NCBI GenBank assembly: GCA_949297285.1
Contig: CASFRL010000005.1
Location: 1 to 64,000, forward strand
Reading direction: 5' to 3'
Length of the DNA stretch: 64,000 nt
DNA from: an uncultured Bacteroidales bacterium
Lineage (GTDB): Bacteria > Bacteroidota > Bacteroidia > Bacteroidales > Coprobacteraceae
A model generated the notes under the pieces. The model was not told the DNA's origin, did no database searches, and was given only the letters and a program-made list of their open reading frames with translations. Shown here piece by piece: positions 35,310 through 45,797 of the stretch. The number at the start of each line of letters is the position of its first letter. Within the stretch, counting starts at the first letter, position 1. Both the position numbers and the translations under genes were made by a program.

Positions 35310-38300
35310 TTATGAGTTGGTGATAAAATCTTTAGGTAATTTGCCGAAATGTTCATAGAAACATTTTGAAAAATAGGAGGGAGTGTTAAATCCGACCATA
35401 TAACATACTTCATTGATTTTGTATTTACCGCTGGCTAATAATTGGGCACTTTGATTTAGCCTGATCAGTTTTATATAATCATTCGGCGTTAATCCGGTAA
35501 TGTTCTTGATCTTTTTATGGAAATTAGAGCGGCTCATATGAAACGATTCGGATAGATTATCTATCGAAAAACGTTCATCAGACATGTTTTCGATGATATG
35601 AGCATTTAGTTTTTCTATAAATTCGGCATTGTTGTTATTGTGTTCTACCGTATGTTGTTTGAAGTATATCAAAGGCGACTTGATAAAATTATTGCGTACA
35701 TTATTTCTGTTTTCAATGATACTGTTGATTTGGGCTTTAAGTTGCTCAAATGAGAATGGTTTCTCTAAATATACATCAGCACCTCGTTTTAAACTGTCTA
35801 TTTTGGTCGGTGTGTCGGTTTTGGCCGAGAGTAAAATATAGGGTAGGTGCGAGTACGCAACATTCCCTTTTATCTTGTCGCATAACTCTAATCCGTCCAT
35901 TTCCGGCATCATAATGTCCGATATAATGACATCGATATTTTCTTGTTCGACAATTTGTAATGCGATAACTCCGTTTTCTGCCTCTATTACGCTAAAATCT
36001 GTACTTAATCCGTCGACCAGAAAATCGAGCAAATCTTTATTGTCTTCTACAATCAGTAGTTTAGGCTTCGTTTCTGTCGGTTGCGTACTGCTCGCATCCA
36101 GGTTTGTCTCTTTATATGTATCGGTATGAATGACAGGTTCGGTCGTTTGCACTTGTTCCGTACCGTGCTTGATCGGTAATGTTAATGTGAAAACACAACC
36201 TTGATTTTCAGCATTAGAAACTCGTAGTGTTCCTTGATGTTTTTCGGCTAAAGATTTGGACAATGAGAGACCTAATCCCGAACCTGTTTTGATATTACCA
36301 TCATTATCCTGCATTTGGAAAAATGGATCGAATATTTTTTCTTGATAGTTTTCAGGAATACCTTTGCCGTCATCTTGAACCGTGATTATGATGAACTGAT
36401 TCTCCGATTTTATTTTTATCAAAATCTGTTTTTTTGCATATTTTATTGCATTCGATATAAGGTTGCTGATAATTTTGTAAATAGCTTCAGCATCGACAGA
36501 TGAGAAAATATGTTCTTGCTCAACAGACAATTGCAAATCTATGCCCTTCAGTTGTGCATTAGGATAATATTGGTTGTAAACCCTGCGAATGATTGCCGTG
36601 AGGTCTTGATACTGGAAATTGAAACAAAACATATTTTCTTCAACTTTCCGGAAGTCCAATAGCTGATTTATCAGATCCAATAACCTGTTTGCGTTTATTT
36701 TAATAATATTCAGATTACTTTTTGTTTTTTCATTTCCATCTCCAGACATAAGAATGTTCTCTAATGGAGCTGTAATTAGCGATAGAGGCGTTCTCACTTC
36801 ATGGGCGATGTTGGTGAAAAAGTTTATTTTGGCTTGATATATCTCTTTTTCTTTTTCTGCTGCGTATCTGTAAATTTGCTCTTTATTTTTTTGTGCAATT
36901 CTTTTTTGGTATCTCCAGAAAAATATTGCAATGACCCCGATGAGCAAGATTATATACAAAAAAATCATACCGATAGAGGCCCAGAAAGAAGGTTTGATTT
37001 TAATCTTGATTTGATGTAAATCACTCCAAACATTATCATTATTACTCCCTTTGACTTTAAAGATATAGTCTCCCGGAGGTATATTCATGTAATAAGCTTT
37101 GTTGTCGGTCGTGTAAGTCCAGTCGGTATCGAAACCCTCCAGCATATAGACATATTGGTTCTCTTCCGGAGCGAGATAACTTAATGCGACAAACTCTATA
37201 TTAAAGGTCGAATTTTTCCGTTCCAGCGTGATACCATTATTAATATCTTCAATATTTCGTTTTTCGGAGCTGTTTGACGATTTGGTAAATATCGTATTGG
37301 GAATTGTAAAATGTGTAATAACCAGATTTGGCTTTTGTAAATTATGTCGTATCTCTTTAGGATAAAAAGCGATAAAACCATTTGTGCCGCCAAAAAATAA
37401 TTGGTTATCGGATAAACGTATAGAGGCTTTCGGATTGTATCGAATACGTTGTACATCATTTATGTAACCGATATTTTCTATATTACTCAGATCGTTATTA
37501 ATTTTACAAAGCCCTCGTCCTGTCGTTATCCACAAGTTCCCGTCTGTATCGTTCTGTATGGCGTAGATAATATTGGATGGTAGGCCGTTGTTTTCACTGA
37601 ATATTTGTTTAAAACAATTATTCTGGGGGTCGAACAATAATAATCCGGCATCTTCAGTTCCTGCCCATATTCTGAACTTAGCGTCCTGAAAGAGACAGTT
37701 AATATTGTTGGTAGGTATAAGAGATGACTTTCCCGGCTTATACGAATATCTGTCCCACGTATTGTTTGCATTTAATCGGAATAAGCCATGAGTATGTGCC
37801 GCAAACCATTTGGCTCCGTTGTAGTCTTCGATAATATCTTTGACCGAATAACCGTTCAGATATTTTATTTTATTGGCTTTGTGTTTGATCGGATCATACG
37901 AACTTACCCCTTCTTCAGAAGCAAAAAAGAATGATCCGTCTTGGCTTTTGAATATGGTTGTTACAAACTGACTGATATGTTTGTTTATATCTTCAGATTG
38001 ATTTAAATATTTTATTTGTTGTGTATTTGTATTTAGAATGCAAATACCCTGTCCGTATAGGCTGATATACAGATAGCCATTGTCGTAATAAAGATCTTGT
38101 ATGTCGTGATATCCTATTTTTATATTGGTAGGTTCGAATCGTCCGTTTTTGGGATTGAATAGAGCCAATCCGTTATTATAACTTCCTACCCATAATTTCC
38201 CGTTTTCATCTTCAGCAAAACTACTGATAATACTTTTTTTAGTAGAGAAACTTGATGTATTGTAGTAGTATGCAAAAGTATTGATTGTCGGTGAAAAGTA

Positions 38301-39266
38301 ATTGACTCCACCAAAATAGGTGCCAATCCAGAATGCCCCTTCTTTATCTTTTGTGACGGCAAAAATAGAGTTGTCTGTCAGGTTGTCGAATTCATTGTTG
38401 AGCATACGAAAAGTTTCGGTATTGCGATTAAATGTTACCAAACCTTTGTCACAACCCATAATCAGTTCGTTCTCCGAAAATTCTATGATAGATTTTATGT
38501 TGAACGCCTCTTTGTTCATATAATTATAGGTTTTACCTATCCGGTAGTTATACCGATATAATCCTGAAGTAGAGGTTCCTATCCATAAGTTATAATCTGC
38601 ATCGCAGAAGAGGGTATTGATAATCGGGTCTTGAATTTCAAAATCCGGTTCGTCCGACATTTTTATAAAGCGCTCTTTTTGGAGATCGAACAAAACCAAT
38701 CCGTCCCCCATGGTTCCTAACCAGATATTCCCGACATAATCTTGTACGATGGTCCAAATAAAATTGTTAGGTAATTTGCTCGAATCATTACATTCGTAAT
38801 GTTTTTTTACAGATAAGTCATTGTTTAAAAGATATAAACCTTGTCCGTGGCATGCAATCCATATTTCGCCATTAGGTGATTCATAAATATCGTTGATACT
38901 GATTTCTCCCGACGGTTTCAGCGGAATGCTCGTAAAAGTTTCTGTCTTTTGATGATATTGATATAGCCCATTTTTAGTCCCGATCAAGAATCTACCTTGA
39001 GAATCTTCTTTTAGGCAATGTATGAAATTGTTCCCGATGGATGATGGGTCGTGCTCATTCTTTTTAAATACTTTAAAGTTTTTTCCGTCGAATCGATTTA
39101 GTCCATCAATTGTCCCGAACCACATAAATCCTTGTTTATCTTGCATAACGGTCCAGACAGTATTGTGGGAAAGGCCATCTTCTATTTGATAACTTCTGAA
39201 ATAGTATGCCTGTGTAAATTCTATTGACGATAAAAAAATAATTAAAATGCAGATAAGTTTTTTCAT
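35310..39266 (-). CDS. Hybrid two-component system regulator of the PUL
   Basis: A 1318-residue one-protein signalling system. It has a signal peptide (1-20), about fourteen periplasmic Reg_prop beta-propeller repeats (25-640), a Y_Y_Y domain (about 690-760, with EGFDTDWTYT and IPPGDYIFKVKGSN), and a membrane helix at about 763-784. The histidine kinase carries His822 in AHEVRTP and ATP-site motifs NLISNAIKYA and GSGLGLSLSK. The receiver carries phospho-Asp1117 (ISDIMMPEMDG), and an AraC-type HTH lies at about 1215-1318. It senses an oligosaccharide in the periplasm and activates PUL promoters. It sits between SusC and the divergent GH94 operon and so can act on both arms. Confidence 0.96.
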   Translation of the reverse strand: MKKLICILIIFLSSIEFTQAYYFRSYQIEDGLSHNTVWTVMQDKQGFMWFGTIDGLNRFDGKNFKVFKKNEHDPSSIGNNFIHCLKEDSQGRFLIGTKNGLYQYHQKTETFTSIPLKPSGEISINDIYESPNGEIWIACHGQGLYLLNNDLSVKKHYECNDSSKLPNNFIWTIVQDYVGNIWLGTMGDGLVLFDLQKERFIKMSDEPDFEIQDPIINTLFCDADYNLWIGTSTSGLYRYNYRIGKTYNYMNKEAFNIKSIIEFSENELIMGCDKGLVTFNRNTETFRMLNNEFDNLTDNSIFAVTKDKEGAFWIGTYFGGVNYFSPTINTFAYYYNTSSFSTKKSIISSFAEDENGKLWVGSYNNGLALFNPKNGRFEPTNIKIGYHDIQDLYYDNGYLYISLYGQGICILNTNTQQIKYLNQSEDINKHISQFVTTIFKSQDGSFFFASEEGVSSYDPIKHKANKIKYLNGYSVKDIIEDYNGAKWFAAHTHGLFRLNANNTWDRYSYKPGKSSLIPTNNINCLFQDAKFRIWAGTEDAGLLLFDPQNNCFKQIFSENNGLPSNIIYAIQNDTDGNLWITTGRGLCKINNDLSNIENIGYINDVQRIRYNPKASIRLSDNQLFFGGTNGFIAFYPKEIRHNLQKPNLVITHFTIPNTIFTKSSNSSEKRNIEDINNGITLERKNSTFNIEFVALSYLAPEENQYVYMLEGFDTDWTYTTDNKAYYMNIPPGDYIFKVKGSNNDNVWSDLHQIKIKIKPSFWASIGMIFLYIILLIGVIAIFFWRYQKRIAQKNKEQIYRYAAEKEKEIYQAKINFFTNIAHEVRTPLSLITAPLENILMSGDGNEKTKSNLNIIKINANRLLDLINQLLDFRKVEENMFCFNFQYQDLTAIIRRVYNQYYPNAQLKGIDLQLSVEQEHIFSSVDAEAIYKIISNLISNAIKYAKKQILIKIKSENQFIIITVQDDGKGIPENYQEKIFDPFFQMQDNDGNIKTGSGLGLSLSKSLAEKHQGTLRVSNAENQGCVFTLTLPIKHGTEQVQTTEPVIHTDTYKETNLDASSTQPTETKPKLLIVEDNKDLLDFLVDGLSTDFSVIEAENGVIALQIVEQENIDVIISDIMMPEMDGLELCDKIKGNVAYSHLPYILLSAKTDTPTKIDSLKRGADVYLEKPFSFEQLKAQINSIIENRNNVRNNFIKSPLIYFKQHTVEHNNNNAEFIEKLNAHIIENMSDERFSIDNLSESFHMSRSNFHKKIKNITGLTPNDYIKLIRLNQSAQLLASGKYKINEVCYMVGFNTPSYFSKCFYEHFGKLPKDFITNS

Positions 39267-39286
39267 GTTAATGCAATAAATTTATT

Positions 39287-39294
39287 CAAAAGTA
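39287..39294 (-). promoter_or_regulatory. -7 box of the hybrid regulator gene
   Basis: TACTTTTG on the minus strand fits TAnnTTTG, 21 bases before the start codon. No convincing -33 box is seen. Confidence 0.5.
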
Positions 39295-39576
39295 TATTTT
39301 ATATATATTTTACGATACCAATATATTCTATAATTCTGCAAATATATTGTAACCCCCTTATTGTGAAAGATGGATTATATCTTTATAAAAATATTTTTTA
39401 TACCGTTTTTCACAGACTGCCTACATTTGTAATACTAAGCTGAAACCATATATTTTATGATACTTTTTAAGTATTTGTTATTCATCTGGAAAATATTTTA
39501 ACCTTAAGAAGCAAAAGGTCAATATTCTTACAGTGAAATTGATATTAAGTGTTTTATTGTGCGGTTGGCAGTCTTC
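39295..39576. other. Divergent control region between the hybrid regulator and GH94
   Basis: AT-rich, with no gene. It contains an additional plus-strand -7-like TACATTTG at 39422-39429 without a -33 partner. Any binding site of the regulator for the GH94 arm should lie here, but I could not pick one out. Confidence 0.45.
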
Positions 39577-39609
39577 ATTGCAAATCTTGTATCCTCTTTT
39601 TTACTTTTG
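39577..39609 (+). promoter_or_regulatory. Promoter of the GH94-GH88-propeller operon
   Basis: ATTG (39577-39580) and, 21 bases later, TACTTTTG (39602-39609), which approximates the TTTG/TAnnTTTG promoter. The leader to the ATG at 39690 is about 70 bases. Confidence 0.6.
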
Positions 39610-39689
39610 AGATGTTGAGATTTATTTGAGTATGATATGAAAGAAAATACTAATAAAAATGAATTTGAAATAAAAACCAAATATAAGTT

Positions 39690-42131
39690 ATGAAAAAGTA
39701 TGGCTATTATGATGATGCCCGACGCGAATATGTGATAACCAATCCGCAAACACCTTATCCATGGATAAATTATTTAGGTACGGAAGATTTTTTCGGATTA
39801 ATTTCAAATACAGCAGGAGGATATGTTTTCTGTAAAGATGCAAAGTACAGACGGATTACCCGTTATCGTTATAATAATGTCCCCATGGATTATGGCGGAC
39901 GTTATTTTTATATAAATGATGGGGGTGTTGTATGGAATCCGGGATGGAAACCTTGTAAAACGAAGTTAGAAACTTATGAGTGCCGTCATGGCCTTAATTA
40001 TACACAGATAAAAGGTGCTAATTTAGGGATAGAAGCTGAAGTCCTTTTCTTTGTCCCTTTACATACACAGGCCGAGATTCAGAAAATTACATTGCGAAAT
40101 AATAGTGCTGTAAACAAGAAGATAAAATTGTTTTCTTTTATTGAGTGGTGTTTCTGGAATGCTCAGACCGATATGGAAAATTTCCAAAGAAATCTTTCGA
40201 CAGGTGAAGTGGAAGTTAAAGGTAGCGTTATCTATCATAAAACAGAGTATCGTGAACGTCGCAATCATTACGCTTACTATTCGGTGAATCGTGAAATCAA
40301 AGGTTTTGATACGGATAGAGATGTATTTTTAGGTCAGGATAATGGTTTTGATACACCGCAAGTGGTGTTGCAGGGAGAGGCGCAAAACAGTATAGCACAT
40401 GGGTGGTCGCCTATTGCATCGCATTGTTTAGAGATAGAACTCGATCCCCATACAGAACAGACACTCATATTTATATTGGGTTATGTCGAGAATGCAGAAA
40501 ATGAGAAATGGGAAAATTTGCAAGTCATCAATAAGAATAAAGCGGAAGAAACTATACGACGGTTCAGTACTGTCGCTGACGTAGATGCCGCTTTTTGTGA
40601 ATTGCAGAATTATTGGAATCGGTTGCTGAATGTGTATGAATTGCATTCCGGAAATGAAAAACTCGATCGTATGGTGAACATCTGGAATCCGTATCAATGT
40701 ATGATTACTTTTTGTTTCTCGCGTTCTGCTTCTTTTTTTGAGAGTGGTATCGGTCGGGGTATGGGTTTCCGTGATTCGAACCAAGACCTGATCGGATTTC
40801 TGCACCAAATCCCACAACGGGCTCGTGAACGATTGCTTGATATTGCAGCTACTCAATTTCCGGATGGCAGTTGTTATCATCAATACCAACCTCTGACAAA
40901 AAAAGGAAATAATGAAATCGGACAAGGATTTAATGATGATCCGATGTGGTTGATTTTCGGTACGATTCATTATTTGAAAGAAACCGGAGACTTCTCGATT
41001 CTTGATGAAAGCGTCCCTTATGATAATAACGATGACAATAGAGGCTCTTTATTTGACCATTTGACAAACTCTTTTAATCATGTTGTTAATAATTTAGGAC
41101 CTCATGGATTACCATTGATCGGTCGGGCAGACTGGAATGATTGTCTGAATCTGAATTGTTTCTCAACAAATCCGGATGAGAGTTTTCAAACTACCGAGAA
41201 TAAAACTAAGGGATCTAAAGCTGAAAGTCTGATGATTGCCGGGCTGTTTGTCATGTACGGACGTGAATATGCTGAACTTGCCAAAAAGTTAGGGAAAAGA
41301 CAAGAAGCCGAACGTGCCATGCGTCATGTCAATCAAATGATCGATGCCGTCAAACAATATGGTTGGGATGGCGAATGGTTTTTGCGGGCGTATGATTTTT
41401 ACGGTAATAAGATCGGGTCGCATGAAAATGAAGAAGGCCAGATTTTTATCGAATCGAACGGTTGGTGCTCTATGGCAGGAATAGGTTTACATGAAGGGTT
41501 GGTAGATAAGGCTTTAAATTCAGTACAAGAGCGGTTATTGTGCGAATATGGAATCGTATTGAATACTCCGGCATATAAAACATACCATATCGAATATGGC
41601 GAAATATCAAGTTATCCGGAAGGGTATAAAGAAAATGCTGGTATTTTCTGCCATAATAATCCTTGGATTATGATTGGCGAAACGGTTAGAGGACGAGGTG
41701 ATTTGGCATGGGAATATTATAAACGGATATGTCCGGCCTATATAGAAGAATCACATAGTGAACTGCACAAGGTAGAACCTTATGTTTATGCACAGATGAT
41801 TGCCGGGAAAGATGCATATAAACCGGGTGAGGCGAAAAATTCTTGGTTGACAGGGACTGCTGCATGGAATTATTTTGCCATTACACAATATATTTTAGGT
41901 ATCCGTCCCGAATACGACGGGTTATTGATAGACCCTTGTATTCCATCGACATGGAAAGAGTATAAAGTAGTCAGACGTTTTAGAAACGCCATATATAAAA
42001 TATCTGTCATAAACCGAAATGGTCGTATGAAAGGAGTACAGTCTATATATCTGGATGGACAAAAAATAGAAGGAAATATATTGCCACTTATGCCTGCTGG
42101 TAAAATATATGAAGTTGAGGTTATTATGTAA
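39690..42131 (+). CDS. Cellobiose phosphorylase (GH94)
   Basis: Splits cellobiose with phosphate into glucose-1-phosphate and glucose in the cytoplasm; no signal peptide is present. The 813 residues match bacterial cellobiose phosphorylases. The N-terminal beta-sandwich opens with [13 protein letters not shown], then [31 protein letters not shown] and [15 protein letters not shown] are typical of the cellobiose-specific branch. The catalytic-acid motif RDSNQDL (Asp362/Asp366) sits in the alpha-toroid. Its presence says that the imported products end as cellobiose, so the PUL substrate has a beta-1,4-glucan core. It is the first gene of the right-facing operon. Confidence 0.93.
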   Translation: MKKYGYYDDARREYVITNPQTPYPWINYLGTEDFFGLISNTAGGYVFCKDAKYRRITRYRYNNVPMDYGGRYFYINDGGVVWNPGWKPCKTKLETYECRHGLNYTQIKGANLGIEAEVLFFVPLHTQAEIQKITLRNNSAVNKKIKLFSFIEWCFWNAQTDMENFQRNLSTGEVEVKGSVIYHKTEYRERRNHYAYYSVNREIKGFDTDRDVFLGQDNGFDTPQVVLQGEAQNSIAHGWSPIASHCLEIELDPHTEQTLIFILGYVENAENEKWENLQVINKNKAEETIRRFSTVADVDAAFCELQNYWNRLLNVYELHSGNEKLDRMVNIWNPYQCMITFCFSRSASFFESGIGRGMGFRDSNQDLIGFLHQIPQRARERLLDIAATQFPDGSCYHQYQPLTKKGNNEIGQGFNDDPMWLIFGTIHYLKETGDFSILDESVPYDNNDDNRGSLFDHLTNSFNHVVNNLGPHGLPLIGRADWNDCLNLNCFSTNPDESFQTTENKTKGSKAESLMIAGLFVMYGREYAELAKKLGKRQEAERAMRHVNQMIDAVKQYGWDGEWFLRAYDFYGNKIGSHENEEGQIFIESNGWCSMAGIGLHEGLVDKALNSVQERLLCEYGIVLNTPAYKTYHIEYGEISSYPEGYKENAGIFCHNNPWIMIGETVRGRGDLAWEYYKRICPAYIEESHSELHKVEPYVYAQMIAGKDAYKPGEAKNSWLTGTAAWNYFAITQYILGIRPEYDGLLIDPCIPSTWKEYKVVRRFRNAIYKISVINRNGRMKGVQSIYLDGQKIEGNILPLMPAGKIYEVEVIM

Positions 42132-42160
42132 AATAATGCAAATTAATAGATTGTATTAGT

Positions 42161-43396
42161 ATGAAAAAAATCTGTATTGTATTTCAGACAATTCTTGTTC
42201 TCGGAGTTTTTTTCTCTTCTTGTAACCTTTCGTATAAGGCTCAGAAAGATGATAATGTAGATGTGGAAGATGAGTTGGTGTATTGTCATGAGCAAATAAA
42301 ACGATCTTTGCAGATGATAAAAAAAGATTCTTGTTTATTGCCTCGAAGCATTAATACTTTGTCTGACCAATGGAATATGATTGATGTTTATGATTGGACA
42401 AGCGGATTCTGGCCGGGAATTTTATGGTATGATTATGAAAATACCCGGGATGAAGTTATAAAACATGAAGCAGAACGCTATACCAACTGTCTGATAGAGT
42501 TGTTGAATCCAAAACATAGAGGTGACCATGATCTGGGATTTCAATTTTTTTGCAGTTTCGTAAATGCTTATCGTATAACGGAAAATCCTTATTATAAACA
42601 AATTGCATTGGCTGGTGCTGATAAATTAGCTTCGTTTTTCAATCCGAAAGTTGGTACTATTTTATCGTGGGCGCATATTGATAAGAGTATGGGATGGCCT
42701 CATAATACAATCATGGACAATATGATGAATCTCGATTTGTTGTTCTGGGCTGCAAAAAATGGCGGAAATCCTGATTATTATCGTATTGCCGAAAGTCATG
42801 CTCGGGTAACGATGGAAAATCAGTTTCGACCCGATTATACAAATTACCACGTGGCCATATATGATACGATAGATGGCTCTTTCATCAAAGGGGTCACCAA
42901 TCAAGGATACAATAATGAATCTTGTTGGTCAAGAGGCCAGGCTTGGGCTATTTATGGTTTTACGATGGTATATCGTGAAACCCGTAATAAAGAGTATTTG
43001 AGATTTGTTGAGAAACTGACAGAAGCTTATCTGAAAAGATTGTCCGATGATTATGTCCCCTATTGGGATTTTGATGCGCCCTCTGTTCCCGAACGGCCGA
43101 AAGATGTATCGGCGGCAGCTGTATGTGCATCGGCGTTATTGGAGCTATCTTTTTTAGAAGACAATCAATCTTTGGCGGCGCATTATTGGACGGTTGCAGA
43201 ACGAACGTTGGCCTCTTTGTCTTCAGAAAAATATAAATGTGGAAATCAAAAACCTGCTTTTTTGTTGCATGCAACCGGAAACTTACCGGCAGGTTATGAG
43301 ATTGATGCATCGATCAACTATGCAGATTATTATTATATCGAAGCATTGTACCGATATAAAAAAATGAAGGGATTGCAGTTGGCAAAGAAAAACTAA
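42161..43396 (+). CDS. Unsaturated glucuronyl hydrolase (GH88)
   Basis: Removes 4,5-unsaturated glucuronate from the non-reducing end of oligosaccharides produced by a polysaccharide lyase. The 411 residues form an (alpha/alpha)6 barrel. The catalytic aspartates are by family alignment Asp124 (HDLGF) and Asp186 (IMDNMMNL). WTSGFWPGILWY and ESCWSRGQAWAIYGF are typical GH88 segments. A lipoprotein signal (GVFFSSCNLSY) places it in the envelope, probably periplasm-facing or on the surface. It follows GH94 by 29 bases. The gene implies that the substrate carries glucuronic acid and that a lyase acts before it. Confidence 0.93.
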   Translation: MKKICIVFQTILVLGVFFSSCNLSYKAQKDDNVDVEDELVYCHEQIKRSLQMIKKDSCLLPRSINTLSDQWNMIDVYDWTSGFWPGILWYDYENTRDEVIKHEAERYTNCLIELLNPKHRGDHDLGFQFFCSFVNAYRITENPYYKQIALAGADKLASFFNPKVGTILSWAHIDKSMGWPHNTIMDNMMNLDLLFWAAKNGGNPDYYRIAESHARVTMENQFRPDYTNYHVAIYDTIDGSFIKGVTNQGYNNESCWSRGQAWAIYGFTMVYRETRNKEYLRFVEKLTEAYLKRLSDDYVPYWDFDAPSVPERPKDVSAAAVCASALLELSFLEDNQSLAAHYWTVAERTLASLSSEKYKCGNQKPAFLLHATGNLPAGYEIDASINYADYYYIEALYRYKKMKGLQLAKKN

Positions 43397-43477
43397 TGTC
43401 GTGTGTATAGTAAAATATGTACGATTTATATGGATGATATATAATAAAGTAGAAATTTGAATAAAAATTGTGTGGGC

Positions 43478-45715
43478 ATGAAAAAAATAATTCAAATATT
43501 GTTTGGCCTTTTTGTTATTATAACTCCTAAAATCTCGATTGCGGATGATGCAGTATGGGATATATTGAATAAGACAATGGATAATTGGAATCAATCGGGA
43601 GAAACTGCACAAGATGCCGGTTGGAAATGTTCAAAAACATATTTGACCGCAGATCAAGAAAATGGATATGTACACATTCAAAAGTTGTCGGGTGCAGATG
43701 GTTTTCTTACACCGACAAGTTATCCGGCTACAAATAAAGCAAATGATTATACGATAGATATTAAGGCCCGTTTGAATCCGATCCAGATTTCTGATACTGA
43801 AACTACATTTGAGGCCAATCAAATAACTATCTGTTTTGGCGGGAAGAAAATAAAAATGTACCTTAAGTATGGAGATCTTGAAGGTGGATATTTATGTTTT
43901 ACTCCAGCATGGAAACACGAGGCGGAAGAGAAATATCCGTTGAATACATCAGAATGGCATATTTATCGTTTTGTATATCATGGTTCGGATTATACCTATG
44001 ATGTATATGTCGATAATTTGGATGAGCCGGTACTTACAGGAGTAAAAACGCACTATGACGGATCGAACAATTATGTCCGTATCGGTGCGGATAAAGACCA
44101 ATATTGTGATATGGATATTGCCTATGTGAAGTGTGGAACAGGAAACTTCTCTTTAAGGCCTCAAGTTCATACGCTTACATTGGATTCGGACTGCCATATT
44201 GAAGGAAATCAACATACGATACAAGTATCCTTGACAACCTCTCTTGTTGATGATGATAGTCATGTTTATGTTTCGTTATATAACCAAGATGGATTGTCGC
44301 AAATAGAACCGGAAGAATTAAATATAAAAGATAATAAAGCCGTTTGTACATTATCCATTCCTGCTGTTTTGCCGAAAGGGGTATATGAAATTAGGGCAAC
44401 GCTTGAAAAAGATGAAGAATTGTCGTTCAGATCAAAATCTCAACCATATTATGTTGTCGGACCTTCACCGATCTCTACCGGATTATTACCCGATGTGACA
44501 CCTGTTGGTTTTATCATAGATACAGAAGCTTATGAAATACCTTCTCCGACGAATGAATATATTTTCCCTGTGGTAATTGATACACATAAACATACTGACG
44601 AGAACGGTTTGTTTAAGGACGGTACAAAACCCATTGATCGTTATTATTGGTATCATACCCCGCACGATGATCCCGGAGGAATGTACCTGTATACAGGACC
44701 GACATTAGACGGCCCTTGGGCGGAGCAAGGCATTCGAATGAGTAATGACTGGATTAAAGAGCAAGGAGTTAACACATCCCATATTTCATCATGTCATATT
44801 ATTTGGAATGATGTCTATAATAAATATTTTATGTATTTTCATGGAGACAATAACCGGACGAATTATGCCGTCAGTGATAATTTATGGGATTGGGAATATG
44901 GCGATGAAGTTGTCAGGTATGATGATTTCAGTTTTAGTTCGCGCGAAGCGAGTTATGCAAAGGTATTTGATTATGAAGTGCCGGGATATGACAACAAGTA
45001 TGTCATGTTGTTGATGATTAATGAAAATAATAAACGTACGATTTATTGGGCACATTCTAAAGACGGCATTGATTGGAAATGTGTTCGGAAACCTTTGATA
45101 ACTCCGAGTCCGACATCCAAAACCATACCGGGAACAACTACAAGACCAAATTATGCCAATAATGTCAGCGGACCATTTTTAATGGTGGTTGATGATCGTT
45201 GTTTCGTATTTTTTCACAGCAGTGCAGGCAATATATCGGTAGCTGAGGTGGGAAAAAATTTCGACATGGAAGTACATTGGGGTACATACATGAATTGTAA
45301 CGATGTAAAAATTATGGACAATGGAAATGGCGAGATGTCTGCCGTATCCCGAGTCGCATCACCATTTTTTATTCAGGATGACGAAGGTTATTGGTATCTG
45401 TTCTTTGAAGCCGGGCATCGTTTGGGCGCTAATACAGCTTATGCAAAAAGTGAACGTCCGGTAACGTCGGTACATTTAAATCGTACCGATGACAATTTGC
45501 AGGTTTTTGCTTATCGAGATAAACAGGGTAATGTCGTTGTCCGTAATGAAACGGGAGAAGAATGTCACTATGTGCTTTATGGATTTTCGGGTATAGTGCT
45601 GCAAACCGGTGATTTGGCAAGAGGTTCAAATGTCTTCAATAATTTACCTCTTACCAGCAAATACATTTTGCAAATCAGATGCGGTAATATCGTGTACAGT
45701 CTGAAAATTATATGA
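43478..45715 (+). CDS. Beta-propeller glycoside-hydrolase-like protein with N-terminal LamG-like domain
   Basis: 745 residues from the ATG at 43478; a TTG at 43457 is the alternative. A signal peptide (1-22) is followed by a concanavalin-like sandwich (about 25-225, with IYRFVYHGSDYTYDVYVDNL), an Ig-like linker (230-320), and a five-bladed propeller (about 330-655). The propeller resembles GH43/GH32-type folds (YWYHTPHDDPGGMYLYTG, HIIWNDVYNKYFMYFHGDNN). The last 70 residues look like a divergent T9SS sorting domain (YGFSGIVLQTGDLARGSN, ending YSLKII). The catalytic acids are not certain, so the activity is open. It is the last gene of the GH94 operon. Confidence 0.75.
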   Translation: MKKIIQILFGLFVIITPKISIADDAVWDILNKTMDNWNQSGETAQDAGWKCSKTYLTADQENGYVHIQKLSGADGFLTPTSYPATNKANDYTIDIKARLNPIQISDTETTFEANQITICFGGKKIKMYLKYGDLEGGYLCFTPAWKHEAEEKYPLNTSEWHIYRFVYHGSDYTYDVYVDNLDEPVLTGVKTHYDGSNNYVRIGADKDQYCDMDIAYVKCGTGNFSLRPQVHTLTLDSDCHIEGNQHTIQVSLTTSLVDDDSHVYVSLYNQDGLSQIEPEELNIKDNKAVCTLSIPAVLPKGVYEIRATLEKDEELSFRSKSQPYYVVGPSPISTGLLPDVTPVGFIIDTEAYEIPSPTNEYIFPVVIDTHKHTDENGLFKDGTKPIDRYYWYHTPHDDPGGMYLYTGPTLDGPWAEQGIRMSNDWIKEQGVNTSHISSCHIIWNDVYNKYFMYFHGDNNRTNYAVSDNLWDWEYGDEVVRYDDFSFSSREASYAKVFDYEVPGYDNKYVMLLMINENNKRTIYWAHSKDGIDWKCVRKPLITPSPTSKTIPGTTTRPNYANNVSGPFLMVVDDRCFVFFHSSAGNISVAEVGKNFDMEVHWGTYMNCNDVKIMDNGNGEMSAVSRVASPFFIQDDEGYWYLFFEAGHRLGANTAYAKSERPVTSVHLNRTDDNLQVFAYRDKQGNVVVRNETGEECHYVLYGFSGIVLQTGDLARGSNVFNNLPLTSKYILQIRCGNIVYSLKII

Positions 45716-45797
45716 TCTAAATTTTGATTCTGTTTCCCCGATTATGAGATACAAGTAAAAGGTCGGATTAAAATCTCGATGCCATTATGGTTGCAGA

